Assembly (NCBI GenBank): GCA_039707465.1 | Contig: CM077643.1 | Coordinates: 44,396,605 to 44,460,604 of the forward strand | DNA length: 64,000 bases | From: Rhabdophis nuchalis | Taxonomy: Eukaryota > Chordata > Lepidosauria > Squamata > Natricidae | Direction of reading: 5' to 3' | In this document: positions 34,901 to 42,410 of the stretch, piece after piece | How the letters are laid out: every line of letters starts with the position of its first letter | Numbering within the stretch: the stretch's first letter is position 1 | Made by a program: the position numbers and the translations under genes | Notes under the pieces: generated by a model | Databases searched by the model: none | Seen by the model: only the letters and a program-made list of their open reading frames with translations | Told to the model about the DNA's origin: nothing

Positions 34901-36558
34901 ACATTTACCCAAAATCCACAGTTCGACAGTATCATAATTAGGCCAATCAAAATAACAGAAAAGAGCATGCAAGCTCTGAGTTCTTCACTATTAAACGGTC
35001 TGGAAAACAATTCTGGCTGGTCCCAATAAAGGAATTAACAATCTACATTTGGATTTCCCCCCTTCCTGTGGACCAATGCAGGTTTTTACACTATAATTTT
35101 GATCGGCGGAGTGCAATATTCTATGCTATTTTTTTAAAATGTAAATTTATAAAGATTTAATCCCCACAGTTCTGGTAATTAAAGACAGTTTGTGTAATAA
35201 TCTATGCCATTATAATGTTTTTTATTTTTTTGTACAATTATTTTAATCTTTTTTGTACAACTGTTACAATAATTATGCATTTTAAAACAATTTGGAAGGA
35301 AATGAATAGGCGTACCAATCTTATCTGCAAGACCAAAACAGCTTATATGCTATTCCAGCTCGAGTCTGAAAGTTAAGTAGTTAACAATATTTAAAGTGAT
35401 TAGAAAGTTCACAGCTTCTTCAAGATTAGTCAGACTACTGTGCTACCCCCTGCTGTGATAGCATTCAATATATAGATAGATATAAAAGGAAGCATAGAAA
35501 TGTGACCAGGAGCAATGTAAGATACTCAAGCATGTCACAAGAATGGGCAACCTTCGAATGACTATGGTAGCAGACACACTTCACATTTTAGAAAGAGCAA
35601 GGACCGGAGAATGCAGTGCAAGAATACAAAATAAAATAAGCTATGCTACAGGTCTTAATAGCGTCAAGAAGTTGTCCTTTCTATTGAGTTCCATTTTTTT
35701 ATTTCTACAATGCAATTCTGACATGTTTCCTATCTCAAAAGTGGCAAGGAACTGTAGTGTCCATTTTCAACTGATCAATTAAAATAAGACCTGGGGGCAC
35801 AACTGGATCATTTTATATTGTCAGAAGATATTAAAAGAGATGCCTGGGGGGGGGGGGATACCTGCATAATGACAACCCCCTCCAAACTGCTTTAAGCAAA
35901 TTATCTAATAAATAGGGGTTTTCTCATAGAACTCTAGATGGTAGTAGCGCTGTGTGCCTGCATGTCATTAAATGGGTGTGCGGGTTCCTGGAAGATACTA
36001 CAGGGCACCAATGTGATTCTACTCCTCTACGCCGAAAGGCTAAAATAAGACACTCCACCTCTTTAGTCTGTGGCGTTGAGAAGCATGCTGTAGAGGTGGG
36101 GGGGGGGGGGGGAGATCAAACCATGCAGGAATAACAGAGGCGTCCCCTTGGCCGAGGCTCCCTTCCTGCCACTCCTCCTCGTACAGGCAACAGGATATTT
36201 AAAAGGCAGGAGGACGGGCTCTCCAAACAAACCCTGTGACCCGCGAGGGAATGTTTATTTAACGCAGCCGATCAAATACCAGGCGATTCGGCTTCCCGCC
36301 ACCTGCCTAGCAAGTGGAACACCTGTGCGCGTTGGGCTTTGAAATCGGACTGAGGGCGGGCGCGGGCGAGCGCGCGAGCGAAGGCGCCTTCCCCAGTCCT
36401 CAGCCGGGGAGGGGATTCACGAGGTTCCCCCCACCACCCCCAACGGGCGACGAGGGCTGCGCTCCAAAGTGCCGCCTTCTGGGCGAACGGCTCTCGCTCA
36501 CCTCGGAGTCCTCTTTGGGCTGCGGCAGCGCGGGGAAAACCGGCTTGGCGAGCTCCAT
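16844..36558 (-). CDS. STYX: STYX pseudophosphatase (eleven coding exons)
   Basis: Coding exons on the minus strand: 36558-36502, 32937-32905, 30177-30124, 29633-29536, 28970-28910, 27107-27071, 25464-25425, 25343-25293, 21021-20949, 20155-20071 and 16911-16844. They join in frame to 657 nt, giving 218 residues plus TGA (the human form has 223). STYX has a dual-specificity-phosphatase fold that binds phospho-Ser/Thr/Tyr targets without hydrolysing them; known roles include anchoring ERK in the nucleus and modulating the ubiquitin ligase adaptor FBXW7. The signature loop reads HGNAGISRS at residues 119-127, with Gly120 where active enzymes have the nucleophilic Cys; Arg126 is kept. The C terminus (SLKRTHEEEEE...AAAQNG) is slightly shorter and more acidic than in human. 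The gene lies tail-to-tail with GNPNAT1 and in tandem with PSMC6. Confidence 0.96.
17440..17760 (-). repeat. decayed interspersed repeat, class unassigned
   Basis: Segments such as cactgcttagcaatggcag, gttaaatgg and gcaaagttaatgg match, in decayed form, a repeat also seen at 40440, 42952, 48365 and 56880 (tagtcctc...acttaacaac type). No coding capacity; transposon class not determined. Confidence 0.4.
18200..19490 (-). pseudogene. degenerate L2-type LINE, minus strand
   Basis: Broken frames on the minus strand keep scraps of LINE ORF2: LDYCNAFYTGLP at about 18340-18375 and LLDFSVSFNTI (a decayed LLDLSAAFDTI reverse-transcriptase motif) at about 19085-19117. Stops and frameshifts occur throughout, and a SINE interrupts it at 18680-18860. 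It lies in the last STYX intron and is an old insertion. Confidence 0.65.
18680..18860 (-). mobile_element. CORE-SINE/MIR-like element
   Basis: On the minus strand it reads tRNA-like head, a core with ggcccaacccatttcacagggttg-type text, and a tail ending in tttataaagtaataaa. The same family occurs at 51165-51325 (plus) and about 10735-10880 (minus). Confidence 0.6.
20071..20155 (-). CDS. STYX: STYX coding exon 10
   Basis: Acceptor TTTTAG, donor CAG|GTGAGA. Encodes EYEAIYLAKLTIQMMSPRQL then ERSLSVTT and the first base of Gly. Confidence 0.95.
20949..21021 (-). CDS. STYX: STYX coding exon 9
   Basis: Acceptor TTTCTAG, donor CAG|GTAAAA. Encodes DAFTYVQERRFCINPNAGFV then HQLQ, the conserved helical segment after the signature loop. 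Confidence 0.96.
21305..24990 (-). mobile_element. near-full-length L2-clade LINE
   Basis: A unit of about 3.7 kb on the minus strand, inside STYX intron 8 and in the same orientation as STYX. It has a GC-rich 5' leader (about 24990-24785), one long ORF (24784-21500), then an AT-rich 3' UTR ending in the block around 21330-21362 (rc: gccctgggtcc...gaagggcggg) and an (AAATA)n-type tail at 21301-21330. Fragments with the same 3' end occur at 38505, 50307, 53088, 58900 and 59705. The 5' boundary and any target-site duplication are uncertain. Confidence 0.85.
21500..24784 (-). CDS. L2-type LINE endonuclease/reverse transcriptase, intact
   Basis: An uninterrupted 1094-residue frame from a true ATG. 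An APE-type endonuclease occupies about residues 157-370 (CNARSVVNK, ITETWL, MGDFN at 292-296, WTDHS at 359-363). A reverse transcriptase occupies about residues 620-910 (NYRPVSNLP, QSGFRPGHSTETAL, DLSAAFDTIDH, GVPQGSVLSPLLF, YADD at 813-816). The C-terminal part with LDYCKALYMGLP, LQLVQNAAAR, LHWLPV and ALWNDLPP is characteristic of L2/CR1-group elements. Family proteins nick target DNA and prime reverse transcription there. The N-terminal 156 residues are Gly/Arg-rich and of unknown role. No stop or frameshift was found, so the copy may be young. No separate ORF1 is evident. Confidence 0.92.
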   Translation of the reverse strand: MLLSYSRTELLGLREFPLSQVWPPHLTRAHLEDGLIDPERWARRKLRGFLCKFLIRFLRGPGVGGGFMQSEGGQVIGPAGGSGIKEESIREGGSGVVSVEGRPIRLVLGRGRGGGRQDVHHGLGARGRWLRVIACPNPLCSTRGLGGQGLQSRGPRLMFCNARSVVNKAPLINDLVSEGDPDLVGITETWLGPEGGLPLVEMCPPGYRAFHQPRALGRGGGVAVIVKESLEPKETTVPQTTGCESLFVKWGLGRQLGLLVVYLAPRYVTAALPELLEVIAAMAVETPRLMVMGDFNLPSAGETSEAAREFMASMTAMDLTQVVQGPTHEGGHTLDLIFVSGHWISDLGTGDLVILPLSWTDHSLLRIDFPTVTPHRGEAEPETPSWFRPRRLMDPERFQRELGPVPVSLSHGSTEDLVAAWYSAATGALDRVAPLRPLMRRRVTQAPWFTEELREMKRRKRRLESRWRSSRSESDRTLVRDHIGTYLVALRVAKREYCATLIASAENRPAALFGVTRSLLHLRPREAPLQGRAEEFGVFLQDKITQIRNELPSTSDPVEVPGAGLEITSWEEFDFVATEDMDRLRRNLRATTCLLDPCPSWLVLASWEVTRGWLQEVVNASLSEGSLPASLKEAMVRPLLKKPSLDPALLTNYRPVSNLPFLAKVVESVVAQQFPRHLEEVDYLDPRQSGFRPGHSTETALVALVDDLWRARDRGCSSILVLLDLSAAFDTIDHGILLHRLGGLGLRGTVLRWFSSYLSGRSQWVLAGGQKSSPRPLTCGVPQGSVLSPLLFNTYMKPLGEIIRGFGVEYHLYADDTQLYISTPNHPNDAVEVLSRCLEAVRIWMGSNKLKLNPAKTEWLGFPAPRFSQISPTLAIGGEQLAPVERARNLGVLLDSRLSMEDHVAAVAKGAFYQVRLICQLRPLLDRGALRTVTQALVTSRLDYCKALYMGLPLRCTRRLQLVQNAAARVIMGATRQTHVTPLLRELHWLPVAFRVRFKVLMTIFKSLHGSGPSYIRDRLLPHTSLRPIRSHREGLLRVPSTGQCRLATPRGRAFSVAGPALWNDLPPDLRTISDLRLFRQRLKTYLFQQAGLG
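25293..25343 (-). CDS. STYX: STYX coding exon 8
   Basis: Acceptor GTTTTCAG, donor CAG|GTAAGA. Encodes AALVIAYIMETFGVKY with split Ser and Arg codons at its edges. 51 nt. Confidence 0.96.
25425..25464 (-). CDS. STYX: STYX coding exon 7 (dead phosphatase loop)
   Basis: Acceptor TTCTCAG, donor AAG|GTAACA. Encodes KVLVHGNAGISR with a split Ser codon. The HGxxGxxR loop has Gly120 in place of the catalytic Cys of HCxxGxxR phosphatases, the defining trait of STYX. Confidence 0.97.
25822..25945 (+). mobile_element. CR1-type LINE 3' fragment
   Basis: Reads ...ggacaaccacttgtctaaaatggtatag...ggtttggactagatcacct...gatcccttccagctgttgct, the conserved 3' end of CR1 elements. Heavily 5'-truncated, in a STYX intron, antisense to the gene. 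Confidence 0.75.
27071..27107 (-). CDS. STYX: STYX coding exon 6
   Basis: Acceptor CTCTTTAG, donor GAG|GTATGT. Encodes TKEFIDGSLQTG plus one base. 37 nt. Confidence 0.94.
28910..28970 (-). CDS. STYX: STYX coding exon 5
   Basis: Acceptor ATTGTAG, donor ATG|GTAAGT. Encodes YLVLDIADNPIENIIRFFPM. Confidence 0.96.
29105..29450 (+). mobile_element. CR1-type LINE 3' end with (ATTTG)n tail
   Basis: Well-preserved CR1 3' terminus: tttcctgacagtttagaaca, ctctggaacagcttgcct, ggaagtctttaaaaagatgt, ggttggactagaagacctac and tcccttccaactctgctat, followed by a tatttgtatttg tail. The left end carries three copies of a tatctcaga unit (29101-29127). Antisense in a STYX intron. Confidence 0.85.
29536..29633 (-). 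CDS. STYX: STYX coding exon 4
   Basis: Acceptor TTTGTAG, donor TAG|GTAAGT. Encodes LPTLQKHGITHVICIRQNIE then ANFIKPNFQQLF. Confidence 0.96.
30124..30177 (-). CDS. STYX: STYX coding exon 3
   Basis: Acceptor TTTAAAG, donor AAG|GTAGAT. Encodes EILPGLFLGPYSSAMKSK, the first strand of the phosphatase domain. 54 nt, phase 0. Confidence 0.95.
30178..32904 (-). other. STYX: STYX intron 2
   Basis: Non-coding. Contains a (CA)n run at about 30854-30866, an old copy of the aattctgg/gaagtc short repeat at about 31380-31480, and the hAT MITE at 32195-32568. Apparent reading frames here have no recognisable product. Confidence 0.6.
32195..32568. mobile_element. hAT-type MITE, family 1, copy 2
   Basis: Starts CAGTGATGGCTAACCT and ends AGGTTCGCCATCACTG. 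Flanks gtctagct (32187-32194) and gtctagtt (32569-32576) match at 7 of 8 positions. 374 bp, no coding capacity, internal inverted repeats as in copy 1. Confidence 0.88.
32905..32937 (-). CDS. STYX: STYX coding exon 2
   Basis: A 33-nt micro-exon encoding DWTYPMRREMQ. Acceptor TCCACTTAG, donor CAG|GTATGA. Phase 0 on both sides. Confidence 0.94.
32938..36501 (-). other. STYX: STYX intron 1
   Basis: Mostly unassigned AT-rich sequence. Contains the short hAT-like element at 34380-34462, G runs near 34337-34345, 35847-35858 and 36098-36112, and an unexplained reading frame at 34723-34968. Confidence 0.6.
34380..34462. mobile_element. 83-bp hAT-like MITE
   Basis: Termini CAGTGTTTCTCGACCTTG and CAAGGTTGAGAAACACTG are nearly perfect inverted repeats. 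Flanks cattagac and cattacac match at 7 of 8 positions. The core carries the common aattctgggagttgaagtcc text, also seen at 4495 and, decayed, at about 2700, 8060 and 31450. Confidence 0.8.
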
Positions 36559-37270
36559 GACCGGGATGGGCCGGGTAGGGCGAGGCTTCTTTCCTTCCTT
36601 CCTCCGTGCCTCTTTTCCCTCTTCGGTCAATCAGCGGGGCAGAGGGAGAAGAAGGTCGGTGGGCCTCGACGCTCGAGCGGCGGTGGCCGAGGGGCTGGCA
36701 GGGAACCGAGGAAGATGATGACGAGGAGGAGGCGGCGGCGGCGGGGGCTCGCGCCCAGCCGCCATGCTGTTCGCAGGCTCCCCCTCCCCCTCAAAGGCTG
36801 GCAGGCGGTCGGTCGGTCGGTCACTCCTGGCTCCGCTCGCGGACGCCGTTGCACGCGCGCTCCGCTCGACGCCTTTCTCTCCCCCCCCCCTCCCTCTCCC
36901 TTCCTCTCCCCTCGCGCTGCCTTCCTGAGCTTTCTGCAACCGCCGCTTGCTGCCCAGGTCAGTCGGGATGGGTGGGAAAGCCGAGGGGCGTGGCGTTGGA
37001 ACGAGCCGTGGGTGTGGTATTGACGGCGGAGGAGGAGCCGCCCCTGCTCGGGTCACAGGCGGGAGGGGGCGTGGCCGAGCGCCAAGGTCCCGAAGGGGTG
37101 TGTGACGGGAGTTTGAGAGGAAGGGGCGTGTCGGAGAACTGAGGACACGCTTGTCCTCTTTTGCCCATGGTGACGCGCATGCGTGTTGGAAAGAGAGCGG
37201 CTGTCGCTGCCTCGTGCGCGGATGCGGGAAGGCTCCGTCGCTGTCGCGCGATAGCAGCCTGCTCCTGAAG
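36340..37270 (-). promoter_or_regulatory. STYX: CpG-island promoter of STYX
   Basis: A dense CpG block overlapping the first coding exon and extending about 700 bp upstream of the ATG. It has GC boxes and a strong NRF1-like palindrome GCGCATGCG at 37175-37183. No TATA box is evident. The start site cannot be fixed; a TATA-less dispersed promoter is likely. No divergent gene was recognised on the other side. Confidence 0.75.
36502..36558 (-). CDS. STYX: STYX coding exon 1
   Basis: ATG at 36558-36556 with G at -3 (GTCATGG). Encodes MELAKPVFPALPQPKEDSE. Donor GAG|GTGAGC. An in-frame upstream extension exists (ORF from 36630), but the family starts at this Met. Confidence 0.95.
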
Positions 37271-37544
37271 AGGGTTTTCTTCCAAACCCCGATTCTGTCT
37301 AAAAAGGGGTCCTTTTTATAACTCATTTAATGTGGCTTTACTCAACCTGCCTTGTCAACACGGCCATAGGATGCTTTTAATCACCTCTATTCTGCCTATG
37401 TTAGGAACCGTTGATATCCTAGCTTATAATAAAAGATTTGCATAATTTCATTGTGCATCTTTAGCCACATAAATAACTGGGACAGTTCCCATATCGTATG
37501 ATGCAACTCCAAATTTTAGTTCTAAAATCCTTTTTGCTTTGGAC

Positions 37545-37722
37545 CAGTGGTGGGTTTCTGCAGGCTCGCATCTACTCGCGAGCCGGTTGGTGAAATTTAG
37601 AGAACCGGTGAGAGGGGGTTCCACTGGTACCTGGAAGTAAATCTGGCCCGCCAGTGACCCAACGGGAAGGAAAGGAAAGGAAGGAAGGAAGGAAGGAAGG
37701 AAGGAAGGAAGGAAGGAAGGAA

Positions 37723-37816
<94 letters not shown>

Positions 37817-37998
37817 AAACGAATTTATCATCACAGTTGAGTCCAAAATTTTGGTTGCTATGCAAGAGCGTTGTTAAATGAGTTTCCCCACATTTTAAAA
37901 GGTGGCCACTCCCACCCTGTCACATGACTGCCAAGCCACGCCCACAAAATAGGCCACACCTACAGAGTAGGTTCTAAAAAATTTGAAACCCACCACTG
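37545..37998. mobile_element. hAT-type MITE, family 2, copy 3, with internal microsatellite
   Basis: Starts CAGTGGTGGGTTTC and ends GAAACCCACCACTG. Perfect 8-bp flanking repeats ctttggac lie at 37537-37544 and 37999-38006. A purine-rich microsatellite (37666-37818) has expanded inside it. Confidence 0.9.
37666..37818. repeat. (GGAA)n then (AAAG)n microsatellite
   Basis: About 150 bp of pure purine sequence: AAGG units to about 37726, then AAAG units to 37818. It sits inside a MITE. Runs of GGAA are potential ETS-factor sites; no function is claimed. Confidence 0.95.
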
Positions 37999-38006
37999 CT
38001 TTGGAC

Positions 38007-38500
38007 AGATGAACATAGAATTCCATCTCTATGTCGTTATTGCCCGCCTTAATTCTGCTCTGTTCTGCATTAGTTTATGTAGTTTTTCAAACCACTCAAT
38101 GTATGTCAAAATGGTATTAAAAACCAACAAAGGCAACTTGAGGGAAACAATGAACAACTCTGATTCATAAAAAGGCTACAAAGTTCAGAGCTCTGTATTT
38201 ACCCTAACAGAGTTGTAGAAGTTTTCTGTAGACAATTTACTTGTTGCAGTAAAAGAATACAGGATTACATTGATTTTTGGACTAATCCGGCAGGTCTCTT
38301 TAAATGTTCACCCTGTGTATTCCTAGAGGAAGTAGCAGAACAGGGTATCCTTGTGGAAGTAATGAAATACTAAGCAAAACAATACTCATATTAGGATTCC
38401 CTATCTGCTCTGACATTTTTAATTTAGTGTATGCATATATTGTCCCCCTCCCCATATCCTGTTCTGCTACTTAATTGTGGCTGGGGTGTGTGTGAGAGGT
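38007..38500. other. intergenic, nothing recognised
   Basis: No gene, RNA or repeat family recognised between the MITE and the L2 fragment. Confidence 0.45.
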
Positions 38501-38504
38501 ATTT

Positions 38505-39358
38505 CTGGGAGGGATGAGTGAAGCGGGCACGCAACTTAGGCGTCCTCCTGGACTCTCGGCTGTCAATAGAAGATCATGTGACAGCCATGGCCAGGGGGGC
38601 ATTTTACCAGGTTCGCCTGGTGCGCCAGTTGCGTTCCCTATTGGACCGGGACGCCCTTCGCACAGTCACTCATGCACTTGTGACGTCTCGGCTGGACTAT
38701 TGCAATGCTCTCTACATGGGGCTTCCCTTGAGATGTACTCGGAGGCTACAGCTGGTCCAGAACACGGCCGCGCGGGCAGTTATGGGAGCTACAAGATACT
38801 CCCATGTTACACCACTCCTGCACGAGCTGCACTGGCTGCCTGTGGCCTTTCGGGTGCGTTTCAAGGTGTTGACTATCATCTTTAAAGCGCTCCATGGCAC
38901 AGGACCTAGTTATTTGCGGGATCGTATCCTGCCCCATACATCCCTTCGGCCGATTCGCTCACACAGAGAGGGACTTCTCCGGGTGCCGTCCACCAGGCAA
39001 TGCCAGCGGGCGACGCCCAGGGGAAGGGCCTTCTCTGTGATGGGCCTGACCCTCTGGAACGACCTACCCCCGGATATTAGAACGACCACAGACCTCCGCG
39101 CTTTCCGCCAAAAATTAAAAACTCATCTGTTTCATCAGGCCGGCTTGGCCTAATTTATGCTTCTCACCCCAGTCTGTATTTTCAAATTGTTTTATTTGGT
39201 TTTTAATGGGTTGCAATTTTAATTGTTCTTAAAATTTTAGTACAGGTTAATTCGTTTTTAATCTTGTTATGTATTGTATGTTTTTAGATGGTTTTTAATT
39301 TTCCTGTACTCCGCCCCGAGTCCCTTTGGGGAGAGGGGGCGGTTTATAAATGTAATAA

Positions 39359-39388
<30 letters not shown>
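38505..39388 (+). mobile_element. 5'-truncated L2-clade LINE with (ATT)n tail
   Basis: The last 210 or so codons of the LINE protein are open (38518-39153: LLDSRLSIEDH, LDYCNALYMGLP, LQLVQNTAARAVM, LHWLPVAFRVRF, LWNDLPPDI). A 3' UTR and the ccgccccgagtccctttggg block follow, then (ATT)n at 39359-39388. Endonuclease and catalytic reverse-transcriptase domains are absent. Confidence 0.88.
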
Positions 39389-39390
<2 letters not shown>

Positions 39391-39661
39391 GCACGTTGAA
39401 GTGTGTACCAAGAAATTTCTAGGATGGTCAGATGTGATCATCATCCTATCAAATATAAATTAAATAGTTTGATCCTGACTGACCCAAGATTGACAGCCTT
39501 CCATCCTTCCAAGGTCTGTAAAATGAGGAGCCAGATTGTTGTGGGCAATTTAATTAGATTTTAATATTGTAGTTGTATTTGTCTATAGGTTTGTATATCT
39601 GCTTTTTAACTTCCTGTGCACCGCCCTGAGTCCCTTCTGGGAGATAGGTGCAGTATAAAAA
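39385..39661 (+). repeat. long palindrome, left arm (277 bp)
   Basis: The reverse complement of 39679-39955 at 275 of 277 positions by direct reading, with no gaps. Its inner end carries an L2-type 3' tail (ccgccctgagtcccttctgg), and a SINE-like segment (gtaaaatgaggagccagatt) lies in the middle. Confidence 0.97.
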
Positions 39662-39678
39662 GTAGAAATATTTGATTT
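39662..39678. repeat. 17-bp palindrome spacer
   Basis: Loop sequence gtagaaatatttgattt between the two arms. Confidence 0.9.
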
Positions 39679-39955
39679 TTTTTATACTGCACCTATCTCC
39701 CAGAAGGGACTCAGGGCGGTGCACAGGAAGTTAAAAAGCAGATATACAAACATATAGACAAATACAACTACAATATTAAAATCTAATTAAATTGCCCACA
39801 ACAATCTGGCTCCTCATTTTACAGACCTTGGAAGGATGGAAGGCTGTCAATCTTGGGTCAGTCAGGATCAACCTATTTAATTTATATTTGATAGGATGAT
39901 GATCACATCTGACCATCCTAGAAATTTCTTGGTACACACTTCAACGTGCTTAATA
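39679..39955 (-). repeat. long palindrome, right arm (277 bp)
   Basis: Mirror copy of the left arm. The two mismatches correspond to the left-arm texts atagttt and ataggtt. To the right, sequence resembling the continuation of an old SINE (atgctgactctctaaatcat, gtagagagggctgtaaag) runs to about 40030. Confidence 0.97.
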
Positions 39956-40034
39956 TGCTGACTCTCTAAATCATGTAGAGAGGGCTGTAAAGTACTGTGA
40001 AGTGTACATCAACCTAAATGCTATTGCTATTGTG

Positions 40035-41766
40035 CTGCAGTGATATAGGAAGATGTGAAACATACGCTCACTTTCAATTCATACTGTGTGGAAAAAGGCT
40101 ATGGTAAACCATGCCTGTATTTTTATGAAAAATACCAGTGATAGAAAATATAAACATCCATGTTTATGCTCCCAACCACTGATGCATAGTCTGGTGATAT
40201 ATGAAATCAACAGAATATGTAAATGAGTTATGTTGCTTGTGACTGGAATACTGAGGTTGGAAACACGAAAGATAATGTAATCTGATTGTATGGCTTTAGG
40301 AAACGGAAATGAAGACTGATTTATCAATTTCTGTCACTACAATTATACTTAAAAGCTCAGGCTGTCTTCAAACAACCAAAACAACATCTTTGTACATGAA
40401 TATTATCAGAATGAATGCATAGAAATTAAATTCACTAGGCATTCATTGATGTTGATTGTGGGAATCTGGTAAGGAAAATTGCAAATCATGATTATGCAAC
40501 CATGGGATTCTGCAACTGTCATGTGAAATGGTTGCCAAGTGCCCAGATCATGTTTATGTGGTCACGGGGATGTTGGGACATCTGGAGCTTTGACTGATTG
40601 TAACCGCCGTTATATTTTCAAGTCACTGAAGTAATGGAGGATTATGTGTACACACTATAAAAGATTCAAGTATTTCCTTCCTCTTGAGCATTTGGGCAAA
40701 GCTGCTAGGGAATAGGAAGTAGATCTTCCAAATCGTCTTTGGAAAGCAGCTTATAGATACAGCCATCAGTTCTGGGTTTGACCAACCAAAGACCAGGCAG
40801 AATATAAAGACCATACATTTATAAATATCTTCTTTGGTAACAAATCAAATGGAATTCCCCTTCCTTTACTCAGACAAAAGCAGGCACATTGTGTCAGTTT
40901 TGAAATTCTACAAAATATGGTTTTCAGTAGCTTTGCAGTAATGTAATAGAGAAGTGGGAACTATATATAGTACGGAATTTTCTCTCTAGGTTTACTTGCC
41001 TGCATCTATATATAAGGCCCACAGCAACTTGCCATAGAAGAACATTCACATTAAAATCATTGTGACAGTGGATACATGTGTTAAAAGACATGTTTTAATT
41101 AACGTATTTGAATTAAATTTCTTTGCTTGCATGTGAGATATGGTTGGTTTCCATTTCTATTAAGTGTTCAGTGTACTGTAATCCAAGAACACCCTGTTCA
41201 TACTGTCAACAAATGAATCTACAAGAACTACTTCCATATCAGTTGCCTTCTTTGGACAAGGCTCAGAGATATTCTAGCACCTACTGGCTTCTTACAGAGA
41301 TTGACTATTTAATACAGTGAATACTGTAGACATTTTAATGTAAGAACAATTAGATCAATCTTCAACTATACATTATCAAAGAAAGAGATGCTTTCTCTTA
41401 AACAGAGCTTGCATTCAATTAGTTGGAAAAGATGGAAATTGATCTATGAAACAGGAAATTCACAATCCAGATCTTGTTGCAGACTGTATTAACATTCTGA
41501 AAACAATTCATTCTGTAATGACTTCAGTTTCCACAAAGTTAGAATATGTAGGATGCTGTATTGGGAAAGGCTGATCGTCTAACTTCAGCCCAATTTCCCT
41601 TTTCCAGCAGAGTTAATGCAGTACTCTTAGCTGATGTGTAAAGTTTTCTCGCCAGGATTCCAACTTTGTGAAATTGAGCAGGACCACTATCTCACAGGTA
41701 CACTTAGGTGGGGCGATGTCCAGAAAAAGGACAGCATGTCCTCTTGTTCTCCATTTGACAAGCTTG
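40035..41766. other. intergenic, no gene
   Basis: No gene recognised. About 40440-40632 is a decayed copy of the unassigned tagtcctc/acttaacaac repeat (ggttgccaagtgcccagatc, gtggtcacggggatgttggg). The remainder is unassigned. Confidence 0.45.
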
Positions 41767-42410
41767 CCATATTTTTCGGAGTATAAGACGCACCCAGGTT
41801 TTGAAGAGGCAAATTACAAAAAAAAAGTAGGTACATAGATAGAGAGGGAGAGAAAGAAAGAGAAATACAGTAGGTAGGTAGAGGAAGATAAAGGGATAGA
41901 GAGAAATAGAGAAATACAGTAGGTAAGTAGGTAGAGAGAGTAGGTAGATAGGTTGATGTTTCCAGGTGTATTTGTCCATGTCCAAAAGGAAATAGAAAGC
42001 GTTTTTGCACTCTGCAAACCTCCCCAAAATGGCCCATTTCTCCCCGAAAATGGGCCCTTTTTTTCCCCAAATAAAAAGCATGACTAGCCTTGGGTGGTGG
42101 TGGGGTTACAGAGTGCTGGGGGGTGTGTGTCAAAAATGAGCAAAAAACCGGCCCATTTTTGTGTTAAATAAATTGCATGCATAGCCCTATGGAGGCTTAT
42201 AGAGTGCTGCCTGTTTTAGGCTAATTTCTGCCCTCCCCAGCCCCCAGGAGTTCTCTGGAAGCCCCTAATAAGGATAGACACAGCCAGTTTGGTGAAGGGG
42301 GTGGGGTTCCAGGAGGCAAAAAATGCTGTATTCGATGTATAAGATGCACCCAGATTTGCAGCCTCTTTTTAGAGGAAAAAAGGTGCATCTTACACTTTGA
42401 AAAGTACGTT
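41767..42410. mobile_element. TIR element of the cggagtataagacgcacc type
   Basis: The left end CCATATTTTTCGGAGTATAA followed by gacgcacc is inverted at the right end as ggtgcatcttacactttgaa followed by aagtacg. An internal tgtataagatgcacccaga restates the terminus. It has no transposase. A TAGG-rich minisatellite (41828-41956) lies inside. The class is uncertain and target duplications were not resolved. Confidence 0.65.
41828..41956. repeat. TAGG-rich minisatellite
   Basis: Imperfect units of roughly 40 bp containing gagaaatacagtaggtaggt and ggatagagag. Nearly the same units recur inside the Helitron at 50680-50925. Confidence 0.8.

Noticed and set aside
36314..37326. Several overlapping open frames on both strands around the STYX promoter.
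   Set aside because: GC-rich CpG islands lack stop codons by composition. Only the 57-nt STYX exon within it matches a known protein.
37448..37881. Long open frames with repeated FFLS or KKER units.
   Set aside because: They are translations of the GGAA/AAAG microsatellite.
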